Source: Sclerodactyla briareus
Lineage: Eukaryota > Echinodermata > Holothuroidea > Dendrochirotida > Sclerodactylidae
Assembly (NCBI GenBank): GCA_026419785.1
Contig: JAODTK010001554.1
Location: forward strand, 124,001 to 188,000
Length of the DNA: 64,000 nt
Direction of reading: 5' to 3'
The notes below the pieces were generated by a model that was given only the letters and a program-made list of their open reading frames with translations, was not told the origin of the DNA and ran no database searches. Positions 37,169-47,706 of this stretch are shown here, one piece after another (the stretch's first letter is position 1; each line of letters opens with the position of its first letter). A program made the translations under genes and the position numbers.

Positions 37169-38402
37169 ATGGCGCGAAAAAAGGGAATATATTATCAAAC
37201 TAAATATATATCATCCACACTCAAAATAATATGTATCCCAGGAAATAAATTATGCTGGCAAGAGTAATTCATGTTCCAACGAAATATATGTGCAAGAAAA
37301 ATACTTATTTAGTATTACAAAAGTGTTTGTAACCCAAAATATATTCTCATTGTAAATATTGTCCATGACAAGAAACATTCCTAACACGATTATTGCTGAT
37401 ATCAGAAAAAATGTTTAAAAAACCCAAAATATATTTGGCTACAATAATTGTTGGCAACAGAATAATATATTGCTGCCAAAAATAAGTTTGCAACGACAAC
37501 ATCTATATTATCATCAACGTCAGAGTACCGTGAGCGGTGAAGTTTACGTGAATGTACTGTACTGAGGGTACCTGAGTGGCATTCTGTCAACCGGCAACCG
37601 CGGCCTTCCACTCCTACTACTTCATCGTTACCGATTTTGAGGGCTGAAATAGGAAGATACTGTTTGTGAGGAATAGCAATATTCCAACGCCAATCTTGAG
37701 TTGAGTTTGGTCAGTGGGACCAGCGAAATTCGAAACTCGAAAGTGCAGTGTTTGTTAAATATTAAACATAACGATGACTGAGTACGAATCCTTCCACGAA
37801 GTTCCACGAATGCACCTCAAAAATAAGAGGCTGTATGTACGGAACCTGGCATTTTATAGATTTCTTACCCTTAATGCTGAAGTCGTCCTAATGTTGGAAT
37901 AAATTCCACTTTGTCCTCCGCAGAAGCTCCCAGAGCCCCGTCGCACACACACTCTTACGGGATTCTCGGAATAGTTTCGTACTAGAGTGAAAACGATTAA
38001 TTATTCACCCTGAAACACCTGAAACTAAGACTGACGTTGAATCATTGATAATAATTTTCCCATTGCTATTATAATTGTGGAAGAGGCCATAATTTTCGTC
38101 ACCAAAATATATTTGTTGGCAAACATATTAGGGTTGCAAACTTAATTTTGTTGGCGAATTGAATATATCTCATACATTTTCCTTTATTCTTTTTACGAAC
38201 ATTCTCCATCGAAACAATTTGTGTTTCCGAAATATTTTCTGAGGGAACATTTTTGTTCCACCGTCAACATAAATTTCCACATCGGAAAATTATATTGATA
38301 TTGGCCAATGAATATTTCTTTGAATAAGAAATTTCTCCCATCGCATATATTGGGTAACAACATAATTTCTTTCTGATAATATATTCCATTTTCTCGCGCC
38401 AT
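37169..38402. mobile_element. 1.23-kb inverted-repeat (foldback-like) element with internal degenerate repeats
   Basis: The first 28 bases (37169-37196) and the reverse complement of the last 28 (38375-38402) agree at 26 positions; both start ATGGCGCGA and end GGAATATATTATC. Inside both ends, short degenerate units recur (AAAATATATTT followed by GTTGGCAACA-like text, for example near 37426, 37445, 37470, 38106 and 38140), giving the element a periodic AT-rich character. No protein is recognised; the minus frame 38193-38420 simply reads the right arm. I cannot find a clear target duplication, so the mobile-element call rests on the paired ends. Confidence 0.6.
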
Positions 38403-38490
38403 AGCAGAACAACATTTCATATGTCACTTTCATCGGTCCCTGGAGGACCTTGCAATGTGGCCGCTACTACAGCGCTACTCTTTTACAGTA

Positions 38491-38548
38491 ACCTCACAAG
38501 GTTACTTGTTCCACGCACCCACGTGTTAAAGTGGGTACCTTGTGAGGT
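38491..38548. other. Nested hairpin
   Basis: ACCTCACAAGGT (38491-38502) is perfectly complementary to ACCTTGTGAGGT (38537-38548). Between them CACCCAC and GTGGG(T) can form an inner stem. No gene or terminator context is evident. Confidence 0.7.
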
Positions 38549-38699
38549 GATTGTGAGGTTGATTGACATCGAGCGCCGTATGTGGCTGTTGATATTGGGA
38601 AGTCCCCCGGGGACACGATGAAGTTTACGTACTGTAATGGTGCGTCGGAGAGACCAGCAAGCGTGGGTGCGGTGGTAAGGTGTGTGTACGGAGTGTGAC

Positions 38700-38952
38700 A
38701 AGTCACTAAGGTGAGGGTCAGGGGTAACATCTGTAGAAGCGCTTTGAGCAAGTCTTCGTCATGGAAAGAGCTACAAGAACTAATATATAGTACAGGTACC
38801 CACTCAACCGTGGGTGGCATGAGACAATTCATGAAGACATGTCGTGGTCCAACAGCACTCGAAAACCGATCAGCGTACGAATGGAATTCGAACTCGCCAC
38901 AGTCAATAGTTTGCAGCCGGAGCTCTAACCGACTGAACTAATCCGCCTCCCT
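38700..38952 (-). mobile_element. tRNA-derived SINE
   Basis: On the minus strand the head reads GAGGCGGATTAGTTCAGTCG followed by GTTAGAGC (A box, 38922-38941), and 26 bases later GAGTTCGAATTCC (B box, 38883-38895). These are the two internal Pol III promoter boxes, at tRNA-like spacing. The acceptor and anticodon stems do not fold properly, and a non-tRNA body follows that includes TGAGTGGGTACCTGTACTA, a word typical of tRNA-SINE bodies. The 3' end is not clear; I place it near 38700. It is a SINE and not a functional tRNA gene. Confidence 0.65.
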
Positions 38953-40477
38953 AATTATCCAAAAACATACCCTCAGTTTTGCATGTTACATCGGCATCGC
39001 AGATTACGAAAAAGAAAACTAGGTGTCGTCAAATCCGATTAATTCACTTACGAATAGTTATTCGAGCATAACTAAACGTATATTCGACATAATTCCATAT
39101 AAGATTACCTTGTTGCTTGACACTTTGGTCCATTCATGTTGCACAATGCATGTGGATCCTTGCAGATGGTTTTTTATGACCTCTTTGATTCTATGGAAAT
39201 TTATCCTCTTTCAACTCCAACGGAATCGTCCGAGTGTCTTGAATATTACGTCCATACGTCTATATTACGTTATCATATATAATAACGTGTGGAATTTACG
39301 TCACGTAGCAATGTGGTGAGGTTATATAAACTACCAACCCTTCGTAAACTGGGAGATAAGGTTTTGTCGTGACGATGATTAACGGGTATGTATTCCGCAT
39401 CAGGCAAGAGAAACGTTGGGTTGCGACAGTTGGGAGGTCGAAGCTCGAGAATATAACCAGCGGCTTGTATTCACAACACAAATGATTGGGCCTGGTGTGA
39501 ATGATTGAAGTATCCGACTTTCGTCCGGCTTGCGGTATTTCGAGTTCACGCATCGCCAACAACATGATAGCAGGATATCGTGTCTGAATTTACGGCACTC
39601 TGAACCGATATCGCTTTTACAATATTTGAATTCATGTAAAACGCCTATCTATACTAGCATCACTCATTCGTCATATTACATTGGTATTGTGAAACGATGT
39701 ATTCTATTCCTTTTTCTTGGATTGGACATTTTCTCTGTAAACTACACTTACTCCATTGACCGAAATTCTATTGTTTCCGTAGCCCAACGCTACAATCTTC
39801 ACCAACTTGCAATACGCTGCACTACAAATCATTGTAGTATACAGACCACTTGTTCCAACTAGTTGCTAACTGACCCGCCTGTTTTATGCGGTACCGCATT
39901 GGTTTGATGTTCAGTATTATTCCTGTTCGCCATGGTGGTTGCAATCCAATTGGTAGGATAACATTACACCTTTTCCAACCTATCAGCACTATCATGCAGT
40001 AAAAAGTAGAAACATCTCCTCTCTGACAATCTGTTTATTTTTCATGCCGGGAGGATGGACGGAAGAAAGAATTATGGTCAATCTTCAGTCTACATCTTTA
40101 ATCGAATTATTCCTCATTCTGTTTGAGATGAATCCTGCGTTCGACCAATCCTATTATAACCCCCATGAGCACCATTCAAATGAAACGGTTTGAAGGAAAG
40201 CGCTTGCAGATCTCTGATATTTTTTTATGAATCCAATAATCAAAGCCCCACTATTGATGGCGAAGATATATAAATGAGAGGATTAAAAGAAGGCCAACAG
40301 GCGAGATCAATTTGTTCAATTGATTAAACAAGATCATCACGTGGTGTTAGTTTATATGAGTTAGGAGTACGAGGACCCGCCCTTTCACTGGTAGAAAATG
40401 CAATGCACAAAAAACAGTCCCTCTTGAATAAAGACGTCGTGTCAAACAATTTGTGCCAGGGGTCACAGAAGGCAGAG
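38953..40477. other. No gene recognised
   Basis: The frame at 39530-39862 (plus, 110 codons) has no known motif. No structured repeat is evident. Confidence 0.45.
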
Positions 40478-40519
40478 AGTACATATATAGTATATTATAT
40501 ATATTATATATATATATAT

Positions 40520-40551
<32 letters not shown>

Positions 40552-40638
40552 ATATTATATATATATATAATATATATATATATTATATATATATATATAT
40601 AATATATATATATATATAATATATATATATATAATATA
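40478..40638. repeat. AT/TA microsatellite
   Basis: About 160 bp of alternating A and T with occasional ATTATA phase changes, similar to the array at 6.2 kb. Confidence 0.95.
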
Positions 40639-41828
40639 CGACATAGTTGTGTTCTTGTTAGATCAACGCACCAAGTTGTTTAGAAGTGGCTGACGGCATG
40701 TTCAACTTATATGATGGGTAATAATTCTGTATCGTAGCAGTTGCGTGCACAGTTGGGGCCTCTGGCCTGAACTTCAGGTCAGGGTAAATTCAACTAGTCG
40801 GGGGAAGATGAGAAACAGTCTAAACTAAATTTGCTCTCAGACCCCTTCCCATATCACTTTTTACCCCCCACCCCGCTCACCCGCACCTGGACACTTCATG
40901 CGACTACGCTACAAATTAGCAACCCCCTTTCGATCCGAGAGACATGGTCCATAGACAGGTTTAAGGGTTGATGTAGTGCGAAGAATAGTTGCGACAACAA
41001 TGCTATTACCTATGGAACTCATCCAACGGGGTTGTAAAAGGAACACTGTTCAACTAGATGTCTAACTCCTAATTGATACAAACCAGAATTGGAGGTCTAC
41101 GATCCCGTACACGCAACTGTTGGAATAAACTCAGCAGATACAATCTAGCAATTTGAACCAATAATATAAAAAAACGAAAAACATATATTGAGAGCGCTTG
41201 TATATGCTTTATATAGTTAATTGTTTATATAGTTAATTGTTAGAAGTTAATTGACATGGCTGGATTGACTCGAAACATACTTCAGTAATCATTCATTCTT
41301 CATCATCACAACTTTAGATATGTTCTAAAAACGAAGTTTGTATTCTCTTTTTCATTTATTAGAGAGCGATCAATTGAGGTCTTTGTCTTTGATTTCTGTG
41401 GGTTTGTATTATCGTCTCTTTTGGTCCGTTCGTTTTTTAGTATTTAGAGCATGCGAGGTGAATCAAATTGAAGGCATGGCCAACTCTTCATGGAGAACAA
41501 TGAACAACTGACAATGTTGAGAATGAGTGATACTTTGGACTGCAAGCAGCATGGCCAAAATGAGGTTCGCAGCGAGTATAATACACACCATCAAATGAAA
41601 TGGTAAACCCCTGGAAATGGTCTATGTACATGTATTTGGATAATCAGTTTCGATAAAAGAAAGCAGAATAAATATAGGGAAATACAGATTGTTTCCCGTG
41701 TTGACCCCATCGAGCATCCTCTCCAACTATTCAGCAGTAGGTGATTAGTCTTGAATCATTACTAATATATCCTTGTTGCCCATAAATTTCGAATTACCAA
41801 ACACCATACGCCTCTTCTCACCTGGTCG
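40639..41828. other. No gene recognised; small tandem repeat
   Basis: TTTATATAGTTAATTGT occurs twice in tandem at about 41209-41242 and a third partial copy follows. Otherwise unremarkable. Confidence 0.45.
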
Positions 41829-41856
41829 ATGCGACAGAATTTGATGCACATCAGTG

Positions 41857-41965
41857 CTCGAGTCGAGTCCAGTCAATCCGAGTCCGAATCAGAGACCGAG
41901 TCCTCAACACCCGAGTCCGAGTCAAATTCGAGTCCTTGTGTCCGAATCCCGAGTCGAGTCCCGGA
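41857..41965 (+). repeat. Degenerate GAGTCC/GAGTCGAGTCC minisatellite
   Basis: Variants of GAGTCC, GAGTCGAGTCC and GAATC(A/C) recur about fifteen times. A Ser/Glu-rich frame across it is repeat translation. Related words (GAGACCAAG, GGTCTCGAGACC) appear at 42643-42686, so the two may be ends of one larger repeat. Confidence 0.7.
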
Positions 41966-43736
41966 GTCTCTATTTAGGCTGCTGGTGCGTTGTTCATCTC
42001 AGCAGACTATAGCGTTAGAAGAAATTCCAAACAGTGCAAGTTATGCAGTTGGGAGTTGTTACATCATCCCCCACGAGCAAAGTATATTGAAATATTGCAT
42101 AATCAATGCATCCCATTGTTGAATTTCATTGCTTTCACATGTATCTGTTTTACAGTGGAGTCATTATCGAGAAAGTTCATAACAATAGCCATGTAATTGG
42201 CAACTTGCATTGACAGAGGCAAAAACTTATGAAATGAATGCTCTAAGCAAACCATATAACCCTACCTGATTTCCCCACCTCCCACTCCCACCGTTTACAG
42301 ACTATCGTATGTTCCCAGACAACATATCACTTTGAAGTATTCGTTCCTTGTACTCCAGGAACATACACAGTCTTCTTTGTCTTTGCAGACAGGCGACAAC
42401 AGTGTAGTCTCATGCGAATGCCACCTCCGCTGACAGCCGTTTCAACAAGTCCGTCAAACGAACTATTGGATACCATCAAGTTTGAAATGAGCGAATTTGA
42501 ATGAGATTGACAAAGAAGACCGTAGTATATTACGTTTATGTTTATCATTGTCGATGTCATAATATCTGTAATATTCTGCCTTCTAATTTCTGAGATTTTT
42601 CGGTTGCTTTCATTTTTATGAGGTCCTGGGCCTGGACTCAGTGCTAGGCCGAGACCAAGTCTTTCAAGATCGGTCTCGAGACCAAGACTGGACTAACTAA
42701 ACTCATCCACCACTGCTGCTTATTGCACAATATGTGGACAGTAAAGCTATCAACCAACAATTTGCCTTAAACTGTCCCCTGTTCTCAATTGTCTTCCTTT
42801 TTCAACATTTTGAAACTTTTAGTTATTAGGTCATAACCTAATTTAACAGTTGTAACTTTTTTTTGAAAATGAAAACCATGACGTCATGATGAATCAATGG
42901 CAACTATCCACTGACTTCATCCGTCGTGCCGACTACATTTAGGCAATGACTTCTTAGTTGTTGTTGTTTTTTAGCACGAGTTCAATTCTCTGGAAATTTA
43001 ACCTAACTCGTCAGTCCAACCATTGTGGTGCAGTAATCTGGTAATTACCGGTATGCTTGGAAGCCAAATGTTGTGAGTCTCAGGCGAGACGTGTAGTTTT
43101 CTTGAATTTTCTTCTCTTGGCAAGACGAATCCAATCGGCTGTCAGATAGCCCGAGTAATCAGGAATGTTCGGCTCGGCGCGAACAACTACCGACCATCGA
43201 ACCACTCAATTCTAGCTGTTGGTGCGTCCCACTTCATTAATTTTTGATGAGTGCCTAGTATTCGCACTGGGGTAGGGATGTGCTGTCAGCACTGTTTCTG
43301 TTTCTGTGGAGCAGGCAGGTTCGGACCGAGGTGCCGAGAAGATTACCCACGTAGCTAAGCGCTGTTCACAGCGTACGTCTCTAAGTAGGATATTTTTAAA
43401 GTTTCCTTACCTAGTCTTGAATAGACGAACATGATGATGTCACAAGTTCTGCTACAAAAACGGAATATTCTAGAGTTACTCGTTTGGTGGCTGTCATAAG
43501 ATTTATGCCAATTCGCACACCTTACTGAGTATAATGTCTACCGAACATCTGTAATTTTGTCAATTTCAACTGAAAGCATAGTCACATGAAACTAACTAAC
43601 AGCACTAGAGGAATTAAGGAAATAAGGAACCAGAATAATGTTCCTTGTGTACTGAGACTAAATCATTGAGATGAATTGTGTGGTCATCACAGTTGGCGGC
43701 GTCTTCGAGAAAAGCGACACACAGTTCATTTTTTTG
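41966..43736. other. No gene recognised
   Basis: Apart from the GAGACC-type words noted at 42643-42686, I see no domain, RNA gene or repeat boundary. Confidence 0.45.
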
Positions 43737-43867
43737 CACTTTAAAAATGTTGGGTACAGATACCACCCAGTCCGCTAAATACTTTACCCATTTCGAGTGA
43801 ATATTTACCAAGGTTGGGTAAAGCAAATTTCCCAGGTGGTAATTTGTACCAACATATTTTCGGAGTG
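43737..43867. mobile_element. Palindromic MITE, about 131 bp
   Basis: The left half (CACTTTAAAAATGTTGGGTA, then CA-x-AT-ACCACC ... CTTTACCCA) is mirrored by the right half, whose minus strand reads CACTCCGAAAATATGTTGGT, then ACAAATTACCACC ... CTTTACCCA. The two arms are each about 53 bases and flank a loop of about 25 bases. This architecture is typical of small foldback MITEs. No target duplication is clear. Confidence 0.7.
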
Positions 43868-43929
43868 TGCATGCATTATTCGAGCGGTTGGGATTGCATT
43901 ACCTCATAGAGGCGAGTTCGTATCACATA

Positions 43930-44175
43930 CACGGAATAACTTTCCCGAATTTTCTCATGACACGTTGTCACATTGAGGCGATAATTAGGGACGACTTGTG
44001 AGGAATACGAATAGAACCTGCGCCTACAATGACAGTAACTTCCTCTCCGAGATTGCTGTAGGGCGTAACGGTTCATATATCCGAGATAACATCTTCACAG
44101 AGTTCTGGGTAACTGATAGGCGATGAACAACCTGCGCCTACATTAATAACAACCACCTTCCCGAGTCTGGGTAAT
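43930..44175. repeat. Diverged tandem duplication, about 110 bp
   Basis: AACCTGCGCCTACA followed by AACAACC/GTAACTTCC-like text and CCGAG occurs near 44016 and 44129; AGGCGAT also precedes both copies. The array is old and partial. Confidence 0.55.
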
Positions 44176-45689
44176 AAGGTAATAATATACAGATATATGT
44201 ACAACGCGCTTTAGTACAGATCTGTGGTATTGCGCTTTTTGAGATGCAAAGAGGTCCAAACGAACGGAATGAAACTCACCTCGTATGTATTCCACATAAT
44301 GGAATTTATTTTCAAAGTCTACACATGTAACACGTTCAAGCATGCGGCATTCGAAAATCCAAGCTGTGTCTCTTTTCATATGCGTATGTATTTGATTCCC
44401 TTATTCTTCAAATGTTTCCCACTGGGCTGCAGCTTCATATCAGAGTTTTGTAAGCTTGTCTTTGCAATGATAGCAACATGAATCCCACGAGAGATCTAGT
44501 GATTACGATACCCGAAAGGCATTGGGATGCGTGGGATGCGAATGGCTATCATGTTTTCTGAAAGTAGTGAACAAAGTAGGGTATCACATGTGTTGTATCC
44601 ATCTTGCACCTTGGTGACTTTACAAAATGTGTTAGTCCTCTTCAGAAGATGGCGGCTCAGCGTGTATATGTTGTCGTAAAAAACTCATCAGTGGACTTGC
44701 CAAGACACATCGTCGAGCCGAATGTTATTTCAAGAATTGTTCAAAAGGTCTATATCTACAACGTGAGACGTGGCCAAAGACACAATCTGACAACATAATT
44801 ATCATCTTAGATAGTAATCTCGGTGAAAGCGACACCCAATGAAAAATTTCTCATCGGGGAGCAGTTCGATCAATGTCGTATTTATAGGACCTCTCTGGTG
44901 AGAGGTCTTCCTCACATGATCGCCTTCAATGCGAATCTGATCTATCTGTCTTTGTCAGTCCTCCCTCCTGGAGTCAGTCTGAATTGAACACGAATTAGAT
45001 GGAAATGACGTATTAAATCGACAGAAGATGGGGGGGTTAGCATTGTTCTTTCGACTACATAGATCTGAATAATACTACTGCAAAATGAAACTATCCCACT
45101 TAGATCAGAGCCACTGGATTCATCAGAATAACAGTTCGCAGGAATCAGTCTGGGGAAATAAACCGATGCAGCATAGAGCAGACGAACCGAGGGATTCGCT
45201 GGAGAATATCAGCATAGCAACGACAGTTTTGACAAGTCTATGGTACACTATAACAATGCTTTGAGTAGAGCGTGCAACGTATCGAAACAAAAACTATTCT
45301 ACTGAGAGTTATCAAACGACTCCGTAGTTTACAGGCTCAGCACCAGGTGTTGTGCGGCGATAATGATAGTTTGAAGAGGATAAGTTATCACGAGTCCAAT
45401 GGGTTATATCTCTATCTGTACGACTCCACAAGCATTACAACTAAGTACCTGAATAACCCCAAAATGCAAGCGAAATGGTAAAGAATTTTTGTTAACTACT
45501 CATACCTTTGTTATATATTACTATAGGTATATAACTTGAAATTCTGTGGTACCAGCATACTTAAACTAGACATCGCCTGGCGGGTAAACGCGCAACGTGT
45601 ATTCCTCAAATTTGAGCACCCATGGGAGAACAATGTCAATCTCATTCGATATGTCTGAGATCATGATGGGCGTGGTCCGATGAGGGTAA
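44176..45689. other. No gene recognised
   Basis: Short frames at 44224-44481 and 44604-44798 (plus) are unrecognised. No repeat boundary is seen before 45690. Confidence 0.45.
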
Positions 45690-46130
45690 AAGAAAGTTCC
45701 CGAAATAATCGCCATGTTCTGAAATGCGCGAATCAGTGATAAAAAGAAGTTTTTGCAAATAAATCCCAAATGGCCGCCAGATGGGATCCCAATGGGCTTA
45801 GACGAAAGTTGGTCTCAGTGACGATCGCGATGTTCCAAGAATGTGCAAATCTGCAATAAAGAAGTTTCGTAAAAACATCCAAATAGCCCCAGGTGGGGTT
45901 CCATGGGGCGAAAACGAAAGTTGGTCTCAAAACGATCGCCATGTTCCAACACGCGCAAATCAGCAATGAAGAAGTTTCGCCAAAAAAAGAAAAAAAAAAG
46001 TGGCCGCCGGGTGGGGTCCCATATGGCGAAAACGAAAGTTGGTCTCAAAACGATTGCCCGAAACGTGCGAAAGAGCGATAAAAAGTTTCGTCAAAAATCC
46101 AAGATGGCCGCCCTCGTGGTGGTTCGGCGA
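45690..46130 (-). repeat. Tandem array of 112-118 bp units
   Basis: (C)GAAAGTT followed by GGTCTCA starts units at about 45691 (diverged), 45803, 45915 and 46033. Each unit carries CGAT(C/T)GCC-ATGTTCC, a GCGCAAATC(A/T)GC-AT word, AAGAAGTTTCGT and a GATGGCCGCC-GGTGGGGTCCCA word. The last copies are the most alike. This array is internal to the element ending at 46302. Confidence 0.85.
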
Positions 46131-46302
46131 CCCCCCCCCCCTTTAGAACTCATCCGAGATTTTGATCCAATAAACACGTGTGCAAAGTTTCAAGTCAATC
46201 CGATAATGGGTTGGAGAGTAATCGCGCTAACACGATAACGCTCCGGCGGCGGCGCTGGCGAGGACAAAACCATAATATCCCCATGTGGGGATATAATTAT
46301 CA
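45690..46302 (-). mobile_element. Non-autonomous element with GCC-rich tract and CCCC/GGGG hairpin end
   Basis: Read on the minus strand it begins ATTATATCCCCACATGGGGA (hairpin), continues TATTATGGTTTTGTC, then a GCC-rich tract, then TTAGCGCGATTACTCTCCAA, CGGATTGACTTGAAACTTTG and the tandem array. The same order of parts begins the element at 53694 on the plus strand. The shared architecture shows one family. The other end of this copy is not recognised; I give the start of the tandem array. Confidence 0.6.
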
Positions 46303-46512
46303 TTCGTAAGTATATAGATCTATGGGATTAATCCCCCAGGTATACCTCTTTCCTGCTTTTAGGGTAAGGGAAGGGAAGGTAAAAACTTTATTGATCCAAA
46401 ACGGAAATTCAGGTACTCGCACGTACGGATACAGAAATAAAGAATAAACACTTATAGAAATATATACTTATTATATACAGATAATACTTTCAAATATGAA
46501 AACGATAAGAAA

Positions 46513-46955
46513 TTAGCGCACCAATTTATCATTATAAACTTTTATTGCACGCGGGACGAATGAATTGCGATGCCTGTTCGTTTTAAGACAAGGGAGTCTT
46601 AACCTTTCAATGCCTCTCTGTATTTGTCTGTCTCGTAGAAGGTCGTGCAGGGGATGACTTGTGTCGTCCAGGTGGTGTCAAGTTTGGACTCGACGAGACA
46701 ATGGTATACTGAGGCGACAGACTGTCGATACTTCCCAACCACATCACTTGCTTTATTTATGATACATGTTAATACGATTCTTTTCCATTCAGTCACATTG
46801 CCACCCCAGCAGATCAAACAGTAACGCAGGACCCCTCTATGATAGCGCTTTAAAAGATATCCAGAATCTCTTGGCGAACATTAAAAAGTGATAATTTACG
46901 GAGACAGTGTAACCTGGGGTTTAGTTTCTTCACCAAGGCATCGGTATGATCACCC
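46513..46955 (-). pseudogene. LINE RT thumb and C-terminal tail
   Basis: The minus strand reads WGDHTDALVKKLNPRLHCLR, then KLSLFNVRQEILDIF, a stop, then VICWGGNVTEWKRIVL with KASDVVGKYRQSVASVY, and finally LKTNRHRNSFVPRAIKVYND followed by KLVR and a stop at 46513-46515. These are the conserved post-catalytic blocks of CR1/Rex1-like RTs: (W)xxHTxAL, FNV, CWGG, KAxxVVG and the RxRNSFxPxAI tail. The block begins directly after the truncated RT block at 46955; the catalytic palm between them is absent. At least one stop and several frameshifts are present. The readable tail sets the true C-terminus of the family. Confidence 0.82.
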
Positions 46956-47310
46956 CAGATTATGAGGGAGGGACCTTCATAGTGGCAAGTATCTGGGCTA
47001 GAATATGTGGTTGTATAGTATTAAATGCAGAGGAGAAGTCGAAAAACATGACACGAGCATGATTACCACGGCAAGAATGTTCAAGGTGAGCATACAAACT
47101 TTCTAAAAGTACAAGTATGGCATCTTCACTGCTTCGTCCAGACTGATATGCAAATTGAAAGGGATCTAAAAACATTGATACAAAAAATGGTTTAATTGCT
47201 TTAAAAATATGCGTTCATACACTTTCATTGGCACAGCGTAAGGGGCAAGGGGTCGAAGAATGCATTATAACAGGATATTGCACTGGACGCAAAGTTCCGG
47301 ACAATCCACC
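46955..47310 (-). pseudogene. LINE RT fingers/palm N-terminal block, catalytic palm deleted
   Basis: The minus strand reads PMKVYERIFLK, then after a frameshift FLDPFQFAYQSGRSSEDAIL and RVMFFDFSSAFNTIQPHILA followed by QILATMK. D(P/H)xQFAYxxxRSxEDA and FxDFSSAFNT are RT motifs; the aspartate of FFDFSSAF is the first catalytic acid and is intact. About 15 residues later the text jumps directly into WGDHTDAL, so the PQGTVLSP box, the (A/S)DD catalytic pair and EMxIDFRR, roughly 150 residues in relatives, are missing. The junction is near 46955. The polymerase is therefore inactive for a structural reason and not only through point decay. Confidence 0.85.
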
Positions 47311-47509
47311 GTGAGGTGGCAACACCACGAAGCTTGGTGGAACTTCTAATTGTTTTAGTAGGCCGGATCGACGGTGATGGTGTGAAACGCGAGATTTATC
47401 TTTGTTGGGCAGTCGCCCTGATGGCGTTGAACGCATGGAATGAGCCTTGCTATATTTTATTACCATTGAAATATTTCGGCAGGTGCATTATTTTGGCCGA
47501 AATTAGGAT

Positions 47510-47622
47510 TTTCCGGCGATTACGTAATCGTTTTCTGCGTCATTATAACCTATGATCCAGATTTTCGGGCGATTCGTAATCGTTATGACGACATTATAAC
47601 CTAGGCCCGAGGTATATTGACG
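47510..47622. repeat. Two-copy tandem repeat, about 56 bp
   Basis: ATTTTCCGGCGATTACGTAA followed by TCGTT ... CATTATAACCTA is repeated as ATTTTCGGGCGATTCGTAAT followed by CGTT ... CATTATAACCTA. Confidence 0.75.
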
Positions 47623-47706
47623 AAAACAACAACAACAACAATATAATAACAACACAAACACAACAAAACAACAACAACAATAACAACAACAACAATAACA
47701 ACAACA
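47623..47706. repeat. AAC/AACAAT microsatellite
   Basis: Irregular AAC trinucleotides interspersed with AAT and ACA steps. The Cys/Leu-rich frames on the minus strand are repeat translation. Confidence 0.9.

Noticed and set aside
41829..42122. Ser/Glu-rich ORF
   Set aside because: Produced by translation of the GAGTCC minisatellite; no domain follows.
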